In this document: piece by piece, positions 47,474 through 56,347 of the stretch
Position numbering within the stretch: the first letter of the stretch is position 1
Layout: each line of letters opens with the position of its first letter
DNA from: Massilia sp. KIM
GTDB lineage: Bacteria; Pseudomonadota; Gammaproteobacteria; Burkholderiales; Burkholderiaceae_D
Reading direction: 5' to 3'
DNA: 64,000 nt
Assembly: GCF_002007115.1 (NCBI RefSeq)
Contig: NZ_MVAD01000001.1
Location: 1,426,001 to 1,490,000 of the forward strand
The notes under the pieces: generated by a model
Databases searched by the model: none
What the model was told of the DNA's origin: nothing
What the model saw: only the letters and a program-made list of their open reading frames with translations
Position numbers and translations under genes: made by a program

Positions 47474-48559
47474 CTACCAGCCGAGTTTTTGGCGAATGAA
47501 GGTGGTGAGCCTTTTGGCATTGGCCTCATGGTGCTGCACCCGTGGATGCTTGCTGTAGCCGGTGTACTCGAAGAACAGGGTATCGATGCGGCGGTCGCCA
47601 CTGGCCTGCAGCGTGCGCACGGCGGCGCTCACGTAGCCGGGCCAGACGGAACCGGCCCTGGTGGCGTCCATGCTGCCGAGGGCGCAGACGATGTAGGCCT
47701 TGGGATAGAGCGCGCGGATGCGCTCGACGAAGGCCTGGTAGGCGGCCACGCGCTGGGCGTCGTCCGGCTCCGGCTGCAGCTTGTGGTCGCGCCCGATCAG
47801 CCAGGAATCGTTCTGCATCAGGTTGATCACCACCACGTCCGGGGTCCACTTCCGGAAATCCCATTTGCTGTCGTTGTCGCCGTCCGCGTTCACCTGGTCG
47901 TAGTAATCCGGCATCGTGAACGGGAACCAGCTGATCATCACGCCGATGCCGCTGCGCGAGGTCATGTGCAGCTCGGCGTTCAGCGCGCGCGCCGTGAGTG
48001 CGGCGTAGGAGCGGAAGCTGTTCTTGTCCTTGGCGAAATCGTCGTCACCGTCCGGCGGCGCCTCGTTGCCCATGCCGCTCGTGATCGAGTCGCCGAAGAA
48101 CTCGATGCGCCGCTGCAGCCGCGCCGGCGGCGCCTGCAGGCGCTCGTTGTCGTCCAGTTCCAGTCCCTGGAAGACGGTCGTGCCCTCCTCGCCCTCGGTG
48201 CGCTTGGTGATCAGAAAGCGGTGCACGCCGGGCTTGAGGCCGTTCGCGACGAGGTAGGTCTTGCTGCCCTTGTCGGCCTGGATGATGGTGGGGCGCGTCA
48301 GGTCGCCGTCAAGGAAGACGTTGAAGAAGTTCTTGCCATGCTGGTCGTCGAGCTTGACGGCCAGCGAGGTGCCGGTGAAGTTGCCGGCGATCTGGGTGTT
48401 CGGCCAGGACAGCACCGGTGCGCCGGGCGCGCTGAAATCGACCCGGCCGGTGTACTGGAGGTAGGGGTTGTCGGGCGCGATGACGGTGGCGGACAGGCCG
48501 GGCTGGGACAGGAGGGCCAGGCTCAGGGCCAGGGCGGTGGAGATCGGTTTCATGCGCAT
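47474..48559 (-). CDS. Exported CE2-like carbohydrate acetyl esterase
   Basis: This 361-residue protein has a signal peptide (about residues 1-23, ending PGLSA). An N-terminal jelly-roll domain (about 25-125) is followed by an SGNH hydrolase domain with the nucleophile in EFFGDSITSGMGNE and the catalytic His near the end, in RVQHHEANA. This two-domain order matches carbohydrate esterase family 2, which removes acetyl groups from xylan or other hemicelluloses. It follows the GH35 gene by about 100 bp on the same strand. No strong ribosome-binding site was seen for either ATG (48559 or 48553). Confidence 0.87.
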   Translation of the reverse strand: MRMKPISTALALSLALLSQPGLSATVIAPDNPYLQYTGRVDFSAPGAPVLSWPNTQIAGNFTGTSLAVKLDDQHGKNFFNVFLDGDLTRPTIIQADKGSKTYLVANGLKPGVHRFLITKRTEGEEGTTVFQGLELDDNERLQAPPARLQRRIEFFGDSITSGMGNEAPPDGDDDFAKDKNSFRSYAALTARALNAELHMTSRSGIGVMISWFPFTMPDYYDQVNADGDNDSKWDFRKWTPDVVVINLMQNDSWLIGRDHKLQPEPDDAQRVAAYQAFVERIRALYPKAYIVCALGSMDATRAGSVWPGYVSAAVRTLQASGDRRIDTLFFEYTGYSKHPRVQHHEANAKRLTTFIRQKLGW

Positions 48560-48660
48560 GTATGGGTTGGTGGATGATAGGTATTGGATCCTGCCTGCGG
48601 CGCCAGGGTTCGCGCGGCCGCACAGACCTGCTGCGCGAACACCCCCCGGTGCCTTCAGGA

Positions 48661-50388
48661 CTAGTCTTGATAGGTGCCGAGGCGAACCTTGAGCACGGTC
48701 GGCTGCGCGGGCAGGTTCAGGCCATAGTCGGTCTGGTCGCCGTTCCAGTTGCGCTCCATCGTCCACCTGCCCCTGGCGTCGAAACGTCCCTCCTCCACCC
48801 GCGCCCACAAGGAGGGCTTGCCGGCATTGGCGCCGTGCGGCGCGATCTTCACCCGCGCCTGCTGGCCGACGATGAGGAACTCGTCGTCGCCCAGTTGGGC
48901 GATGGCCACGCCGCCACTCGGTTGATCAGTGCCCGCGGCATACTCGGACTTGTCCTTCAGCCATTCGCGCTCGCCGAACTGGAATTCGCGGAAGGACACG
49001 GTCGCCTTCGAGCCCTTCATCTCGACCGTCTGCGGCGCCCGGTCGTCGCCTTCGGCCACCCCATAGGTGCGACCCTCCAGCGCCCAGCGCGCCCACTGGC
49101 GCTGCATCGGCGCGAACACGCCGAAGACTCTGGCGAAGGGCTCGACCATGCGGCGGTCGGTGTACTTCGAGCCGAGCGGATAATTGCTGTAGTCGGCATA
49201 GTCGATGCCGAAGGGTGCGATGCCGATCGCGCCCATGCCCAGCGCCTGGTAGACGTAACGCGCATAGCCGGCCGCATTGCCCATCTCAGGGATCATCAGC
49301 GCATTGTCCGGGCGCTGGAACTGCCTGAGGATGGCCGTCACCTTGCTGGACTCGGGCTTGTAGATGTCCGGGCCGGCGAAGTCGATGTGGGGTGCCGCCG
49401 CCTTGTAGATGTCGAGCACGTCGTAGGTCGGGCCGCCGCTGGCGAAATTCGCCTTCCAGGGCTGGGGCGGCTGCGGGAAGGGATCGCGCAGCGCGTTGTT
49501 GACGAACATCGGCAGGTCGTAGACGGCTCGGCCGGCCTTCGCGATCTCCTCGATATAGCTGGCGATGGCCCAGGAATGGAAGTACTGCTCGGCGTAGTCG
49601 CCATAGACTTCGCGCCAGCTCCCCTTGGCCGCGCCGGGCACGGGCGCCTTCTGGCGCCCCAGCACGGCGTCCGGCACCGGCTGCGCGAAGGCGGCCTGCG
49701 CACGCGGCCCGTAGTCGCGCACCAGGCCGTAGGTGCCGACCTCGTTCTCGACCTGCACCATCAGCACCGTGCGCTCTTTGGCGTCGATCCGGCGGATGTG
49801 CTCCATCAGGGCCACGAAGGCCTTGCGGTCGGCCGCCAGGGTCGCTTCCCCGAAGGGCGAATGCGAGTAGCTGGTCTTGCCGTCCTTGTCGATCATGCGC
49901 GGAAAGCGCCGGTTGTCGAACTTGACCCATTCCGGGAGGTAGCCGGGGCCGGTGTTCTTCCAGGTGCCGAACCAGACGATCACGAGGCGCATCCCGTTGT
50001 CACGCGCACCCTTGACCAGGACGTCGACGAAGCTGAAGTCGAACTTTCCCTCCTGGGGCTCGATCTGCTCCCAGGCCACCGGCATCTCGAGCGTGTTTGC
50101 CCGCGCATCCTTCAGCGCGGCCCAGACCTTGGGCAGGGCCGCCGGGTAGTTGCTGGAGTTATGGGCCTGTCCCGCCAGCATCAGGAAGGGCTGGCCGTCG
50201 ACCAGCAGCGCGTGGCGGCCGTCCTTGGCGACGATGCGCGGCAAGTCTCCCGGTGCGGCGGCCAAGTTGGCGCTCGTGGACAGGGTCAGGGCCAGGGCGG
50301 CCAGGCGCTGCATGAGGCCTTTGGCCTGGCGGGAGCCGGACGCGGACGGCGCGGCCGCGGCGGCGAAACGGGGATTCGGGACGGGCAT
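48661..50388 (-). CDS. Exported GH35 beta-galactosidase with DUF5597 domain
   Basis: This 575-residue enzyme has a GH35 barrel with the acid/base E216 in VQVENEVGT and the nucleophile E368 in MIPEMGN. A C-terminal beta-domain of DUF5597 type follows (about 430-575). The Cellvibrio enzyme Bgl35A, of this architecture, removes galactose from xyloglucan. The ATG at 50388 has AGGAG in place, but a second Met at residue 26 begins a more normal signal peptide (MQRLAALALTLSTSANLAAA), so the start is uncertain. It is divergent from the plus-strand dehydrogenase across 221 bp that hold two operator-like sites. Confidence 0.86.
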   Translation of the reverse strand: MPVPNPRFAAAAAPSASGSRQAKGLMQRLAALALTLSTSANLAAAPGDLPRIVAKDGRHALLVDGQPFLMLAGQAHNSSNYPAALPKVWAALKDARANTLEMPVAWEQIEPQEGKFDFSFVDVLVKGARDNGMRLVIVWFGTWKNTGPGYLPEWVKFDNRRFPRMIDKDGKTSYSHSPFGEATLAADRKAFVALMEHIRRIDAKERTVLMVQVENEVGTYGLVRDYGPRAQAAFAQPVPDAVLGRQKAPVPGAAKGSWREVYGDYAEQYFHSWAIASYIEEIAKAGRAVYDLPMFVNNALRDPFPQPPQPWKANFASGGPTYDVLDIYKAAAPHIDFAGPDIYKPESSKVTAILRQFQRPDNALMIPEMGNAAGYARYVYQALGMGAIGIAPFGIDYADYSNYPLGSKYTDRRMVEPFARVFGVFAPMQRQWARWALEGRTYGVAEGDDRAPQTVEMKGSKATVSFREFQFGEREWLKDKSEYAAGTDQPSGGVAIAQLGDDEFLIVGQQARVKIAPHGANAGKPSLWARVEEGRFDARGRWTMERNWNGDQTDYGLNLPAQPTVLKVRLGTYQD

Positions 50389-50461
50389 GGGTCTCCTGAG
50401 CTGCGCTCTTGACGGCGTACCGGGCGATCCTAAACCCGCCATGTTTGATTTGCAAGAAATA

Positions 50462-50475
50462 TGTTCGCGCTAACA
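50462..50475. promoter_or_regulatory. LacI-type operator in the GH35/xylA divergent region
   Basis: TGTTCGCGCTAACA differs by one base from the perfect palindrome TGTTAGCGCTAACA. It shares GCGCTAACA with the site before lacI (62670-62678) and, on the other strand, with the site before GH31. It lies 74 bp before the GH35 start. Confidence 0.65.
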
Positions 50476-50549
50476 AACACCTCAACCGGGGCGGCTGAGC
50501 TTAGGACCCTGCCCGGTCCGCCCCAAGCAGGAACCGTGGCTATTTGCTA

Positions 50550-50563
50550 TGATAGCGCCCAAC
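50550..50563. promoter_or_regulatory. Second LacI-type half-site before the xylA-type gene
   Basis: TGATAGCGCCCAAC begins with the same TGATAGCGC as the GH3 site at 35375 and lies 47 bp before the dehydrogenase ATG, where it could overlap the promoter or transcription start. Confidence 0.5.
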
Positions 50564-50609
50564 AATCCAGCTCCGCCCCCACCTCAACGATTACCTGCAA
50601 GGAGTATCC

Positions 50610-52190
50610 ATGACCATCAACGGAGACATGATCATCGGCCGCCGTGTCGTGCGCGGCAGCGCCGGCAGCGTCCAGAGCTACGACCCCGCGCGCGGCGTCG
50701 CGCTCGAGCCGGCCTTCGGCGGCGCCAGCGCCGAGCAGCTGGCGCAAGCCTGCGAACTGGCCGAGGGCGCGTTCGATGCCTACCGTGCGATCGGTCTGGA
50801 GCAGCGCGCCCGCTTCCTCGAGACGATCGCCGAGCGCATCATGGAGATCGGCCCGGCGCTGATCGAGCGCGCCGGCCAGGAGAGCGGCCTGCCGGCGGCG
50901 CGCCTCGAAGGTGAGCGTGGCCGCACGGTGAACCAGTTGCGCCTGTTCGCCAAGGTGGTGCGCGACGGCCGCTTCCTCGATGCGACCCTGGACTCGGCCC
51001 TGCCCGAGCGCACCCCGCCGCGCCCCGACCTGCGCATGCGCAAGATTCCCCTCGGCCCGGTCGCCGTCTTCGGCGCCAGCAACTTCCCGCTGGCCTTCTC
51101 GGTGGCGGGCGGCGACACCGCGTCGGCGCTGGCGGCGGGCTGCCCGGTCGTGGTCAAGGCCCACAACGCCCACCTCGGCACTTCGGAGCTGGTGGCGCGC
51201 GCCGTGCACCAGGCTGCGCTCGACTGCGACATGCCGGAAGGCGTGTTCTCGATGGTGGTCGGCGAAGGCAACCAGATCGGCCAGGACCTGGTCAGCCACC
51301 CGGCGATCCGCGCGGTCGGCTTCACCGGTTCGCGCCAGGGCGGCCTGGCGCTGGTGCGCATCGCCAACGGCCGCGAGGAGCCGATTCCGGTGTATGCGGA
51401 GATGAGCAGCATTAACCCGCTGTTCCTGCTGCCGGGCGCCCTCAAGGCCGGCGGCGCAAAGCTGGCTTCCGGCTTCGTGGATTCGCTGACCCTGGGCGTG
51501 GGCCAGTTCTGCACCAATCCCGGCCTGGTGATCGGCCTCGCCGGCCCGGACCTTGACGCCTTCCGCGCCGCCACGGTCGAAGCGCTGCAGCTCAAGACCG
51601 CCGGCACCATGCTCACCGCCGGCATCCACCAGGCTTACCAGAGCGCCGTCGAGCGCCGCTCGGGCCTGAGCGGGGTGGAACTCGTCGCCCACGGCAGCCC
51701 GGAAGGCAAAGGCTGCGCCGCGCGCGCCGCCTTCTACCAGTGCGACGCGGCGACCTACCTGGCCACGCCGGCGCTGGAAGAAGAAATCTTCGGGCCGACC
51801 TCGGTGCTGGTGGTGTGCCGCGACGAAGCCGAGGTGCTGGCGGTGGCGCGTCACCTGGAGGGCCAGCTGACCGCGACCGTGCACGCCACCGAGGCGGACC
51901 ACGGCATCGCCGGATCGCTGATTCCGCTGCTGGAGCGCAAGGTCGGCCGCATCCTGTTCAACGGCTTCCCGACCGGGGTCGAAGTGGCCTACGCCATGGT
52001 GCACGGCGGGCCCTACCCGGCGACCTCGGACAGCCGCAGCACTTCGGTGGGCGCGACCGCGATCGAGCGCTTCCTGCGTCCGGTGTGCTATCAGGACGTG
52101 CCTGAGGGGCTGCTGCCACAGGAACTGCGCAACGAGAACACGCTGGGCGTGCCGCGCCTGGTGGATGGGCAGCTGAAGCTGCCGGCGTGA
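50610..52190 (+). CDS. Alpha-ketoglutaric semialdehyde dehydrogenase (xylose branch, XylA-type)
   Basis: This 526-residue aldehyde dehydrogenase would catalyse the last Weimberg step, 2,5-dioxopentanoate to 2-oxoglutarate. The catalytic Cys is C301 in [10 protein letters not shown], the base Glu is in VYAEMSS, and the NAD(P) loop is [15 protein letters not shown] lies before the ATG. It is strongly similar to the paralog at 41689-43269 along its whole length. Its position, convergent with xylH and under AGCGCT-type operators, links it to xylose. In Caulobacter this gene is inside the xylose operon; here it is separate. Confidence 0.92.
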   Translation: MTINGDMIIGRRVVRGSAGSVQSYDPARGVALEPAFGGASAEQLAQACELAEGAFDAYRAIGLEQRARFLETIAERIMEIGPALIERAGQESGLPAARLEGERGRTVNQLRLFAKVVRDGRFLDATLDSALPERTPPRPDLRMRKIPLGPVAVFGASNFPLAFSVAGGDTASALAAGCPVVVKAHNAHLGTSELVARAVHQAALDCDMPEGVFSMVVGEGNQIGQDLVSHPAIRAVGFTGSRQGGLALVRIANGREEPIPVYAEMSSINPLFLLPGALKAGGAKLASGFVDSLTLGVGQFCTNPGLVIGLAGPDLDAFRAATVEALQLKTAGTMLTAGIHQAYQSAVERRSGLSGVELVAHGSPEGKGCAARAAFYQCDAATYLATPALEEEIFGPTSVLVVCRDEAEVLAVARHLEGQLTATVHATEADHGIAGSLIPLLERKVGRILFNGFPTGVEVAYAMVHGGPYPATSDSRSTSVGATAIERFLRPVCYQDVPEGLLPQELRNENTLGVPRLVDGQLKLPA

Positions 52191-52224
52191 TCGTCTCGCT
52201 CTCAACACACCGCTAACCTAAAAG

Positions 52225-52312
52225 CGTCGTCCCCGCGAAGGCGGGGACCCAAGTTCTCTTAGCGCCGTCGTAATGCTTGAAAACTTGGGTCCCCGCCTCC
52301 GCGGGGACGACG
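52225..52312. repeat. 31-bp inverted repeat, REP/cruciform-like element
   Basis: The left arm (52225-52255) and right arm (52282-52312) are inverted copies with one mismatch, around a 26-base centre. Each arm also holds its own hairpin, GTCCCCGC paired with GCGGGGAC. The element fills the short gap between the convergent xylA-type and xylH genes. Such REP-like elements occur many times in related genomes and can act as bidirectional terminators; copy number here cannot be judged. Confidence 0.8.
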
Positions 52313-52341
52313 TTAGTGGTGGAGTGGGATTTGCGTGACGC

Positions 52342-53538
52342 TTACCTACGCCCCGTCCTGGTCGCCACATCAAGCCACACGGCCAGGGTCAGGATCAATC
52401 CCTTGACGATCATCTGCCAGTAAGTGTCGACATCCAGCATCGACATGCCGTTGTCCAGACTGGCCATCACCAGCGCCCCCACCAGCGCGCCATGCACCGT
52501 TCCGGCGCCGCCACGCATCGAAGTCCCGCCGATGAAGCAGGCGGCGATCACGTCCAGCTCACCCGAGACGCCCGCCGAGGGCGAGCCTGCAGCCAGGCGC
52601 GCGGTATTGATCAGGCCCGCCAGCGCGCACATCAGGCCCATGAGGCCGAAGATCCACAGCTTGACCGCCTTGACGTTGATGCCCGACAGCCGCGTCGCCT
52701 CCATATTGCTGCCGACCGCGTAGATGCGGCGTCCGAACACGGTCTGCTTCGCGATGTAGCTGAACACCCCCAGCAGCACCAGCAGGATCAGCACCGGCAG
52801 CGGAATCCCTTCGTAGCTGTTGAAGGTCGAGATCAGGCCCGCCAGGACGACGCCCACCAGGGCCACACGGAACACCGAGCGCCACAGGGCGATCACCGGC
52901 AGGTTGTGGCGCGCCTGGTTGACGCGCTGGCGCCAGGCCAGCACGCAGGCCAGCGCGAACAAGACCAGGCCCAGCGCCACGCCAAAGGAGGCCGGCAGGT
53001 AGGCCTGGCCCAGCTGTTCCATCTCTGGCGAGACCGGCGCGATGGTGGCGCCGTCGGTCAGCCCCAGCACCACGCCCCGGTAGGCCAGCATGCCCCCGAG
53101 GCCGACAATGAACGAGGGTATCCCCGCATAGGCCGTCAGGAAGCCGTTGAGCAGGCCGAACACCAGCCCCGCACCGAGCACCACCGCGATCGAGAGCGGC
53201 AAGGGCATGCCATGGGTGACGTCGAGCACCGCCGCCAGCCCGCCGAGCAGGCCGAGGAGCGAGCCGACCGAGAGATCGATCTCGCCCGCGATGATGACGA
53301 ACACCATGCCGCAGGCCAGGATGCCGGTGATCGACATCTGGCGCATCAGGTTCGACAGGTTGCGCGCCGAGGTGAAGCCGCCGTCGGTCTTCCAGCTGAA
53401 GAAGGCCCAGATCAGCGCGATCGCCACCAGCAGGGCGAGGATCTTGTACTGGGTGAAGATCTGCTTGAGATTGATGCCGCCGCCCGCGGCCGGGCGGCCC
53501 GCTGCCTGTCGCGGCGCCTGGAGGGTGTCGATGTTCAT
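52342..53538 (-). CDS. xylH: Xylose ABC transporter permease XylH
   Basis: This 398-residue permease has about ten membrane segments. The conserved EIDLSVGS loop near residue 87 and the GINVKAVKLWIFGLMG stretch define the ribose/xylose permease group (CUT2). It is the last gene of the minus-strand run, 22 bp after xylG, and is followed by the inverted repeat. The extra loop with a second pair of membrane segments before EGIPLPVL is usual for XylH compared with RbsC. Confidence 0.93.
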   Translation of the reverse strand: MNIDTLQAPRQAAGRPAAGGGINLKQIFTQYKILALLVAIALIWAFFSWKTDGGFTSARNLSNLMRQMSITGILACGMVFVIIAGEIDLSVGSLLGLLGGLAAVLDVTHGMPLPLSIAVVLGAGLVFGLLNGFLTAYAGIPSFIVGLGGMLAYRGVVLGLTDGATIAPVSPEMEQLGQAYLPASFGVALGLVLFALACVLAWRQRVNQARHNLPVIALWRSVFRVALVGVVLAGLISTFNSYEGIPLPVLILLVLLGVFSYIAKQTVFGRRIYAVGSNMEATRLSGINVKAVKLWIFGLMGLMCALAGLINTARLAAGSPSAGVSGELDVIAACFIGGTSMRGGAGTVHGALVGALVMASLDNGMSMLDVDTYWQMIVKGLILTLAVWLDVATRTGRR

Positions 53539-53560
53539 GTTTGTGCTTGCCTAATCAAAG

Positions 53561-55111
53561 TTAAACGGCCGCGCCGGCGGCCAGGCTGTCGGACTGCCCG
53601 AGCGCCGCGGCCAGCACCATTTCCTGGGTCAGGTGCTGGTTGACGAATTCGCCGCGCAGGCGGCCTTCGCCCATCACCAGCACGCGGTCGGACACGCCCA
53701 GCACCTCGGCCAGTTCGGACGAGACCATGATGATGGCGATGCCCTGGGCGGCCAGTTCCAGCATCAGCTTGTAGATCTCGAACTTGGCGCCGACGTCGAC
53801 CCCGCGCGTGGGCTCGTCCAGGATCAGCACCTTGGGCTTGGTGAGCAGCATCTTGGCCAGCACCGCCTTCTGCTGGTTGCCGCCGGAAAGCGCGGTGATC
53901 GGCAGCGCCGGGCTGGCGGTCTTGAGGGCCAGGCGCCGGATCTGGTCGGCGATCTCGCGCGCCTCCTCGCCCTCGTCGATGCGGGACAAATGAGAGAAGC
54001 GGCCCAGCACCGACAAGGTGATGTTCTCGCCCACCGACAGGTCGCGTACGATGCCGTGCTGCTTGCGGTCTTCCGGCACCAGGGCGAAGCCGTGGCGGAT
54101 GGCCTTGAGCGGCTCGGAGGTGTCGACCTTGCGCCCCTCGAGCCAGACTTCGCCTTCGTACTTGCCCGGGTAGGAACCGAAAAGCGCGGTTACCAGCTCG
54201 GTGCGCCCTGCCCCGACGATGCCGGCGATGCCGAGGATCTCGCCGCGCCGCAACTGGAAGGAGACGTCGTCCACCTTCTTGCGCTGCGGCTGGTCCGGGT
54301 CCCAGCAGCTCACATGCCGCGCTTCCATCACCACCTCGCCGACGGCATGCGGCAGCGACGGGTAGAGCTGGTTCAGCTCGCGCCCGCACATCTGGGCGAT
54401 GATGCGGTCCACGCTCATCTCGGGCATCGGGGTGGTGGCAATGTGCTTGCCGTCGCGGATGACAACGATGGTGTCGCAGATCGCCGCCACCTCTTCCAGC
54501 TTGTGAGAAATGTAGACGCAGGCCACGCCCTTGGCCTTGAGGTCGCGGATGATGCCGAGCAGGACCTCGATCTCGGAGGCGGTGAGCGAGGCCGAGGGTT
54601 CGTCGAGGATCAGCAGGCGCGCGTTCTTGTTCAGGGCCTTGCCGATCTCGATCAACTGCTGGTGGCCGCCGCCGTAGTTCTTCACCGGCAGGACCACGTT
54701 CACATCCGGCAGCTTCAGTTCGCGCAGGATTTCCTCTGCACGGCGGTTCATGGCCGGGTAGTTCAGGCGGCCGCCCGGTAGGGTGAGCTCGTTCCCGAGG
54801 AAGATGTTCTCGGCCACCGAGAGCTCCGGCACGAGCATCAGCTCCTGGTGGATGATGATGATGCCGGCTTCCTCGGTCTCGCGCACCGAGCGCGCGCGCA
54901 GCGGCTGGCCGTCGAGCAGGATCTCGCCGTCCCAGGTCCCGTGCGGGTAGACCGCCGACAAGACCTTCATCAGGGTGGACTTGCCGGCGCCGTTCTCGCC
55001 GCACAGGCCGATGCATTCCCCTGGCCGGATCGCCAGGTCGATGCCGTCGAGCGCGGGCACGCCGTCGAATCGCTTCGCGATTCCCTTCATTTCAAGCAGA
55101 TAGCCGGACAT
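53561..55111 (-). CDS. xylG: Xylose ABC transporter ATPase XylG
   Basis: This 516-residue protein has two fused ABC domains, as expected for CUT2 importers. The first carries Walker [10 protein letters not shown] and Walker [12 protein letters not shown]. The second has a degenerate Walker [10 protein letters not shown], then signature ALSGGNQQK and Walker [13 protein letters not shown]. The first signature reads YGGGHQQL, close to the XylG consensus. It is 128 bp after xylF and energises uptake of xylose. Confidence 0.94.
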   Translation of the reverse strand: MSGYLLEMKGIAKRFDGVPALDGIDLAIRPGECIGLCGENGAGKSTLMKVLSAVYPHGTWDGEILLDGQPLRARSVRETEEAGIIIIHQELMLVPELSVAENIFLGNELTLPGGRLNYPAMNRRAEEILRELKLPDVNVVLPVKNYGGGHQQLIEIGKALNKNARLLILDEPSASLTASEIEVLLGIIRDLKAKGVACVYISHKLEEVAAICDTIVVIRDGKHIATTPMPEMSVDRIIAQMCGRELNQLYPSLPHAVGEVVMEARHVSCWDPDQPQRKKVDDVSFQLRRGEILGIAGIVGAGRTELVTALFGSYPGKYEGEVWLEGRKVDTSEPLKAIRHGFALVPEDRKQHGIVRDLSVGENITLSVLGRFSHLSRIDEGEEAREIADQIRRLALKTASPALPITALSGGNQQKAVLAKMLLTKPKVLILDEPTRGVDVGAKFEIYKLMLELAAQGIAIIMVSSELAEVLGVSDRVLVMGEGRLRGEFVNQHLTQEMVLAAALGQSDSLAAGAAV

Positions 55112-55239
55112 GGCGGACTCAATGTGATGCGTTGAAGATCAGGACGCGGCAGGAACAGCGCAAGCCGCACCCGGCTTGCGTGCCCCAGCCAGCCGGACGC
55201 CCGATGCGGGGCGTCGGCAGACGCTGATGGTTCAGGCGC

Positions 55240-56244
55240 TTATTTGCCGGCCAGCTGCGCCTGGGTGTAGAAGCCGTCCTTGACCAGGACGTCGACGTTC
55301 GACTTGTTCAGCAGCACCGGCTTGAGCAGCACGGTGTCGACCTGCTTGAAGTTGTTGTTCATCTTGGCATTGAAGGCGGGCTTCTCGTTGCGCACCAGTT
55401 GCACCGCCAGACGCGCGGCGCTGGAGGCGATCTCCTTGAGCGGCTTGTAGACGGTCATCGACTGGGTGCCGGCGATCACGCGGCGCACGGCGGCGAGGTC
55501 GGCGTCCTGGCCCGACACGGCCACTTTGCCGGCCAGCTTCTGCGCGGCCAGGGCCTGGATCGCGCCGCCTGCGGTGGCGTCGTTGGACGCGACCACTGCG
55601 TCGATCTTGTTGCCGTTGGCGGTCAGCGCGTTCTCGACGATGGCCATGGCTTCCGAGGCGCTCCAGTCCTTCACCCACTGCTGGCCGACGACCTTGATGT
55701 CGCCCTTGTCGACCAGGGGCTTGAGCACCTTGAGCTGGCCTTCGCGAAGCATCTTGGCGTTGTTGTCGGTCGGGGCGCCGCCCAGCAGGTAGTAGTTGCC
55801 CTTCGGCTTGAGCTGGACCAGGGACTGGGCCTGCAGCTCGCCGACGGTGGTGTTGTCGAAGGAGATGTAGGCGTCGACGTCGGCGCCGAGGATAAGGCGG
55901 TCGTAGGAAACCACCTTGATCTTGGCCTTCTTGGCTTCGCGGATGGCGTTGTTCAGCACCGTGGCGTTGTAGGGCACGATCACCAGCACGTCGACGCCGC
56001 GCGAGATCAGGTTTTCGATCTGGGCGATCTGGCGCTGCTCGCTGGCGTCGGCCGATTGCACGTACACCTTGGCGCCGAGTTTTTCGGCAGCCTGGGTGAA
56101 GTAGTCGCGGTCGCGCGTCCAGCGCTCCAGCCGCAGGTCGTCGATCGAGAAGCCGATTTTCGGATTCTTGGCATCCGCTTGCGCGGCGCCTGCGGAAAAC
56201 AGCATCGCGCAGGCGAGGCCGACGGCCGTGATCATCTTGTTCAT
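55240..56244 (-). CDS. xylF: Periplasmic D-xylose-binding protein XylF
   Basis: This 334-residue binding protein has a signal peptide (residues 1-23, ending GAAQA). The XylF pattern includes IGFSIDDLRLERWTRDRDYF near residue 30, then SYDRLILGADVDAYISFDN and VASNDATAGGAIQAL. The sugar-binding residues within the RLERW and SNDATA segments are kept. CAGGAG precedes the ATG. It lies 103 bp after xylD on the same strand; a longer gap before an abundant binding protein is common. Confidence 0.94.
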   Translation of the reverse strand: MNKMITAVGLACAMLFSAGAAQADAKNPKIGFSIDDLRLERWTRDRDYFTQAAEKLGAKVYVQSADASEQRQIAQIENLISRGVDVLVIVPYNATVLNNAIREAKKAKIKVVSYDRLILGADVDAYISFDNTTVGELQAQSLVQLKPKGNYYLLGGAPTDNNAKMLREGQLKVLKPLVDKGDIKVVGQQWVKDWSASEAMAIVENALTANGNKIDAVVASNDATAGGAIQALAAQKLAGKVAVSGQDADLAAVRRVIAGTQSMTVYKPLKEIASSAARLAVQLVRNEKPAFNAKMNNNFKQVDTVLLKPVLLNKSNVDVLVKDGFYTQAQLAGK

Positions 56245-56347
56245 TTACGTCTCCTGTTGGTCTTCATCTTCTCCACGGCGCTGCCCTGCCGTGGGGTCTT
56301 GCTATTCTGCTCAAAAAACCGAACCCGCGCCACTGGCGCACGCCTGA

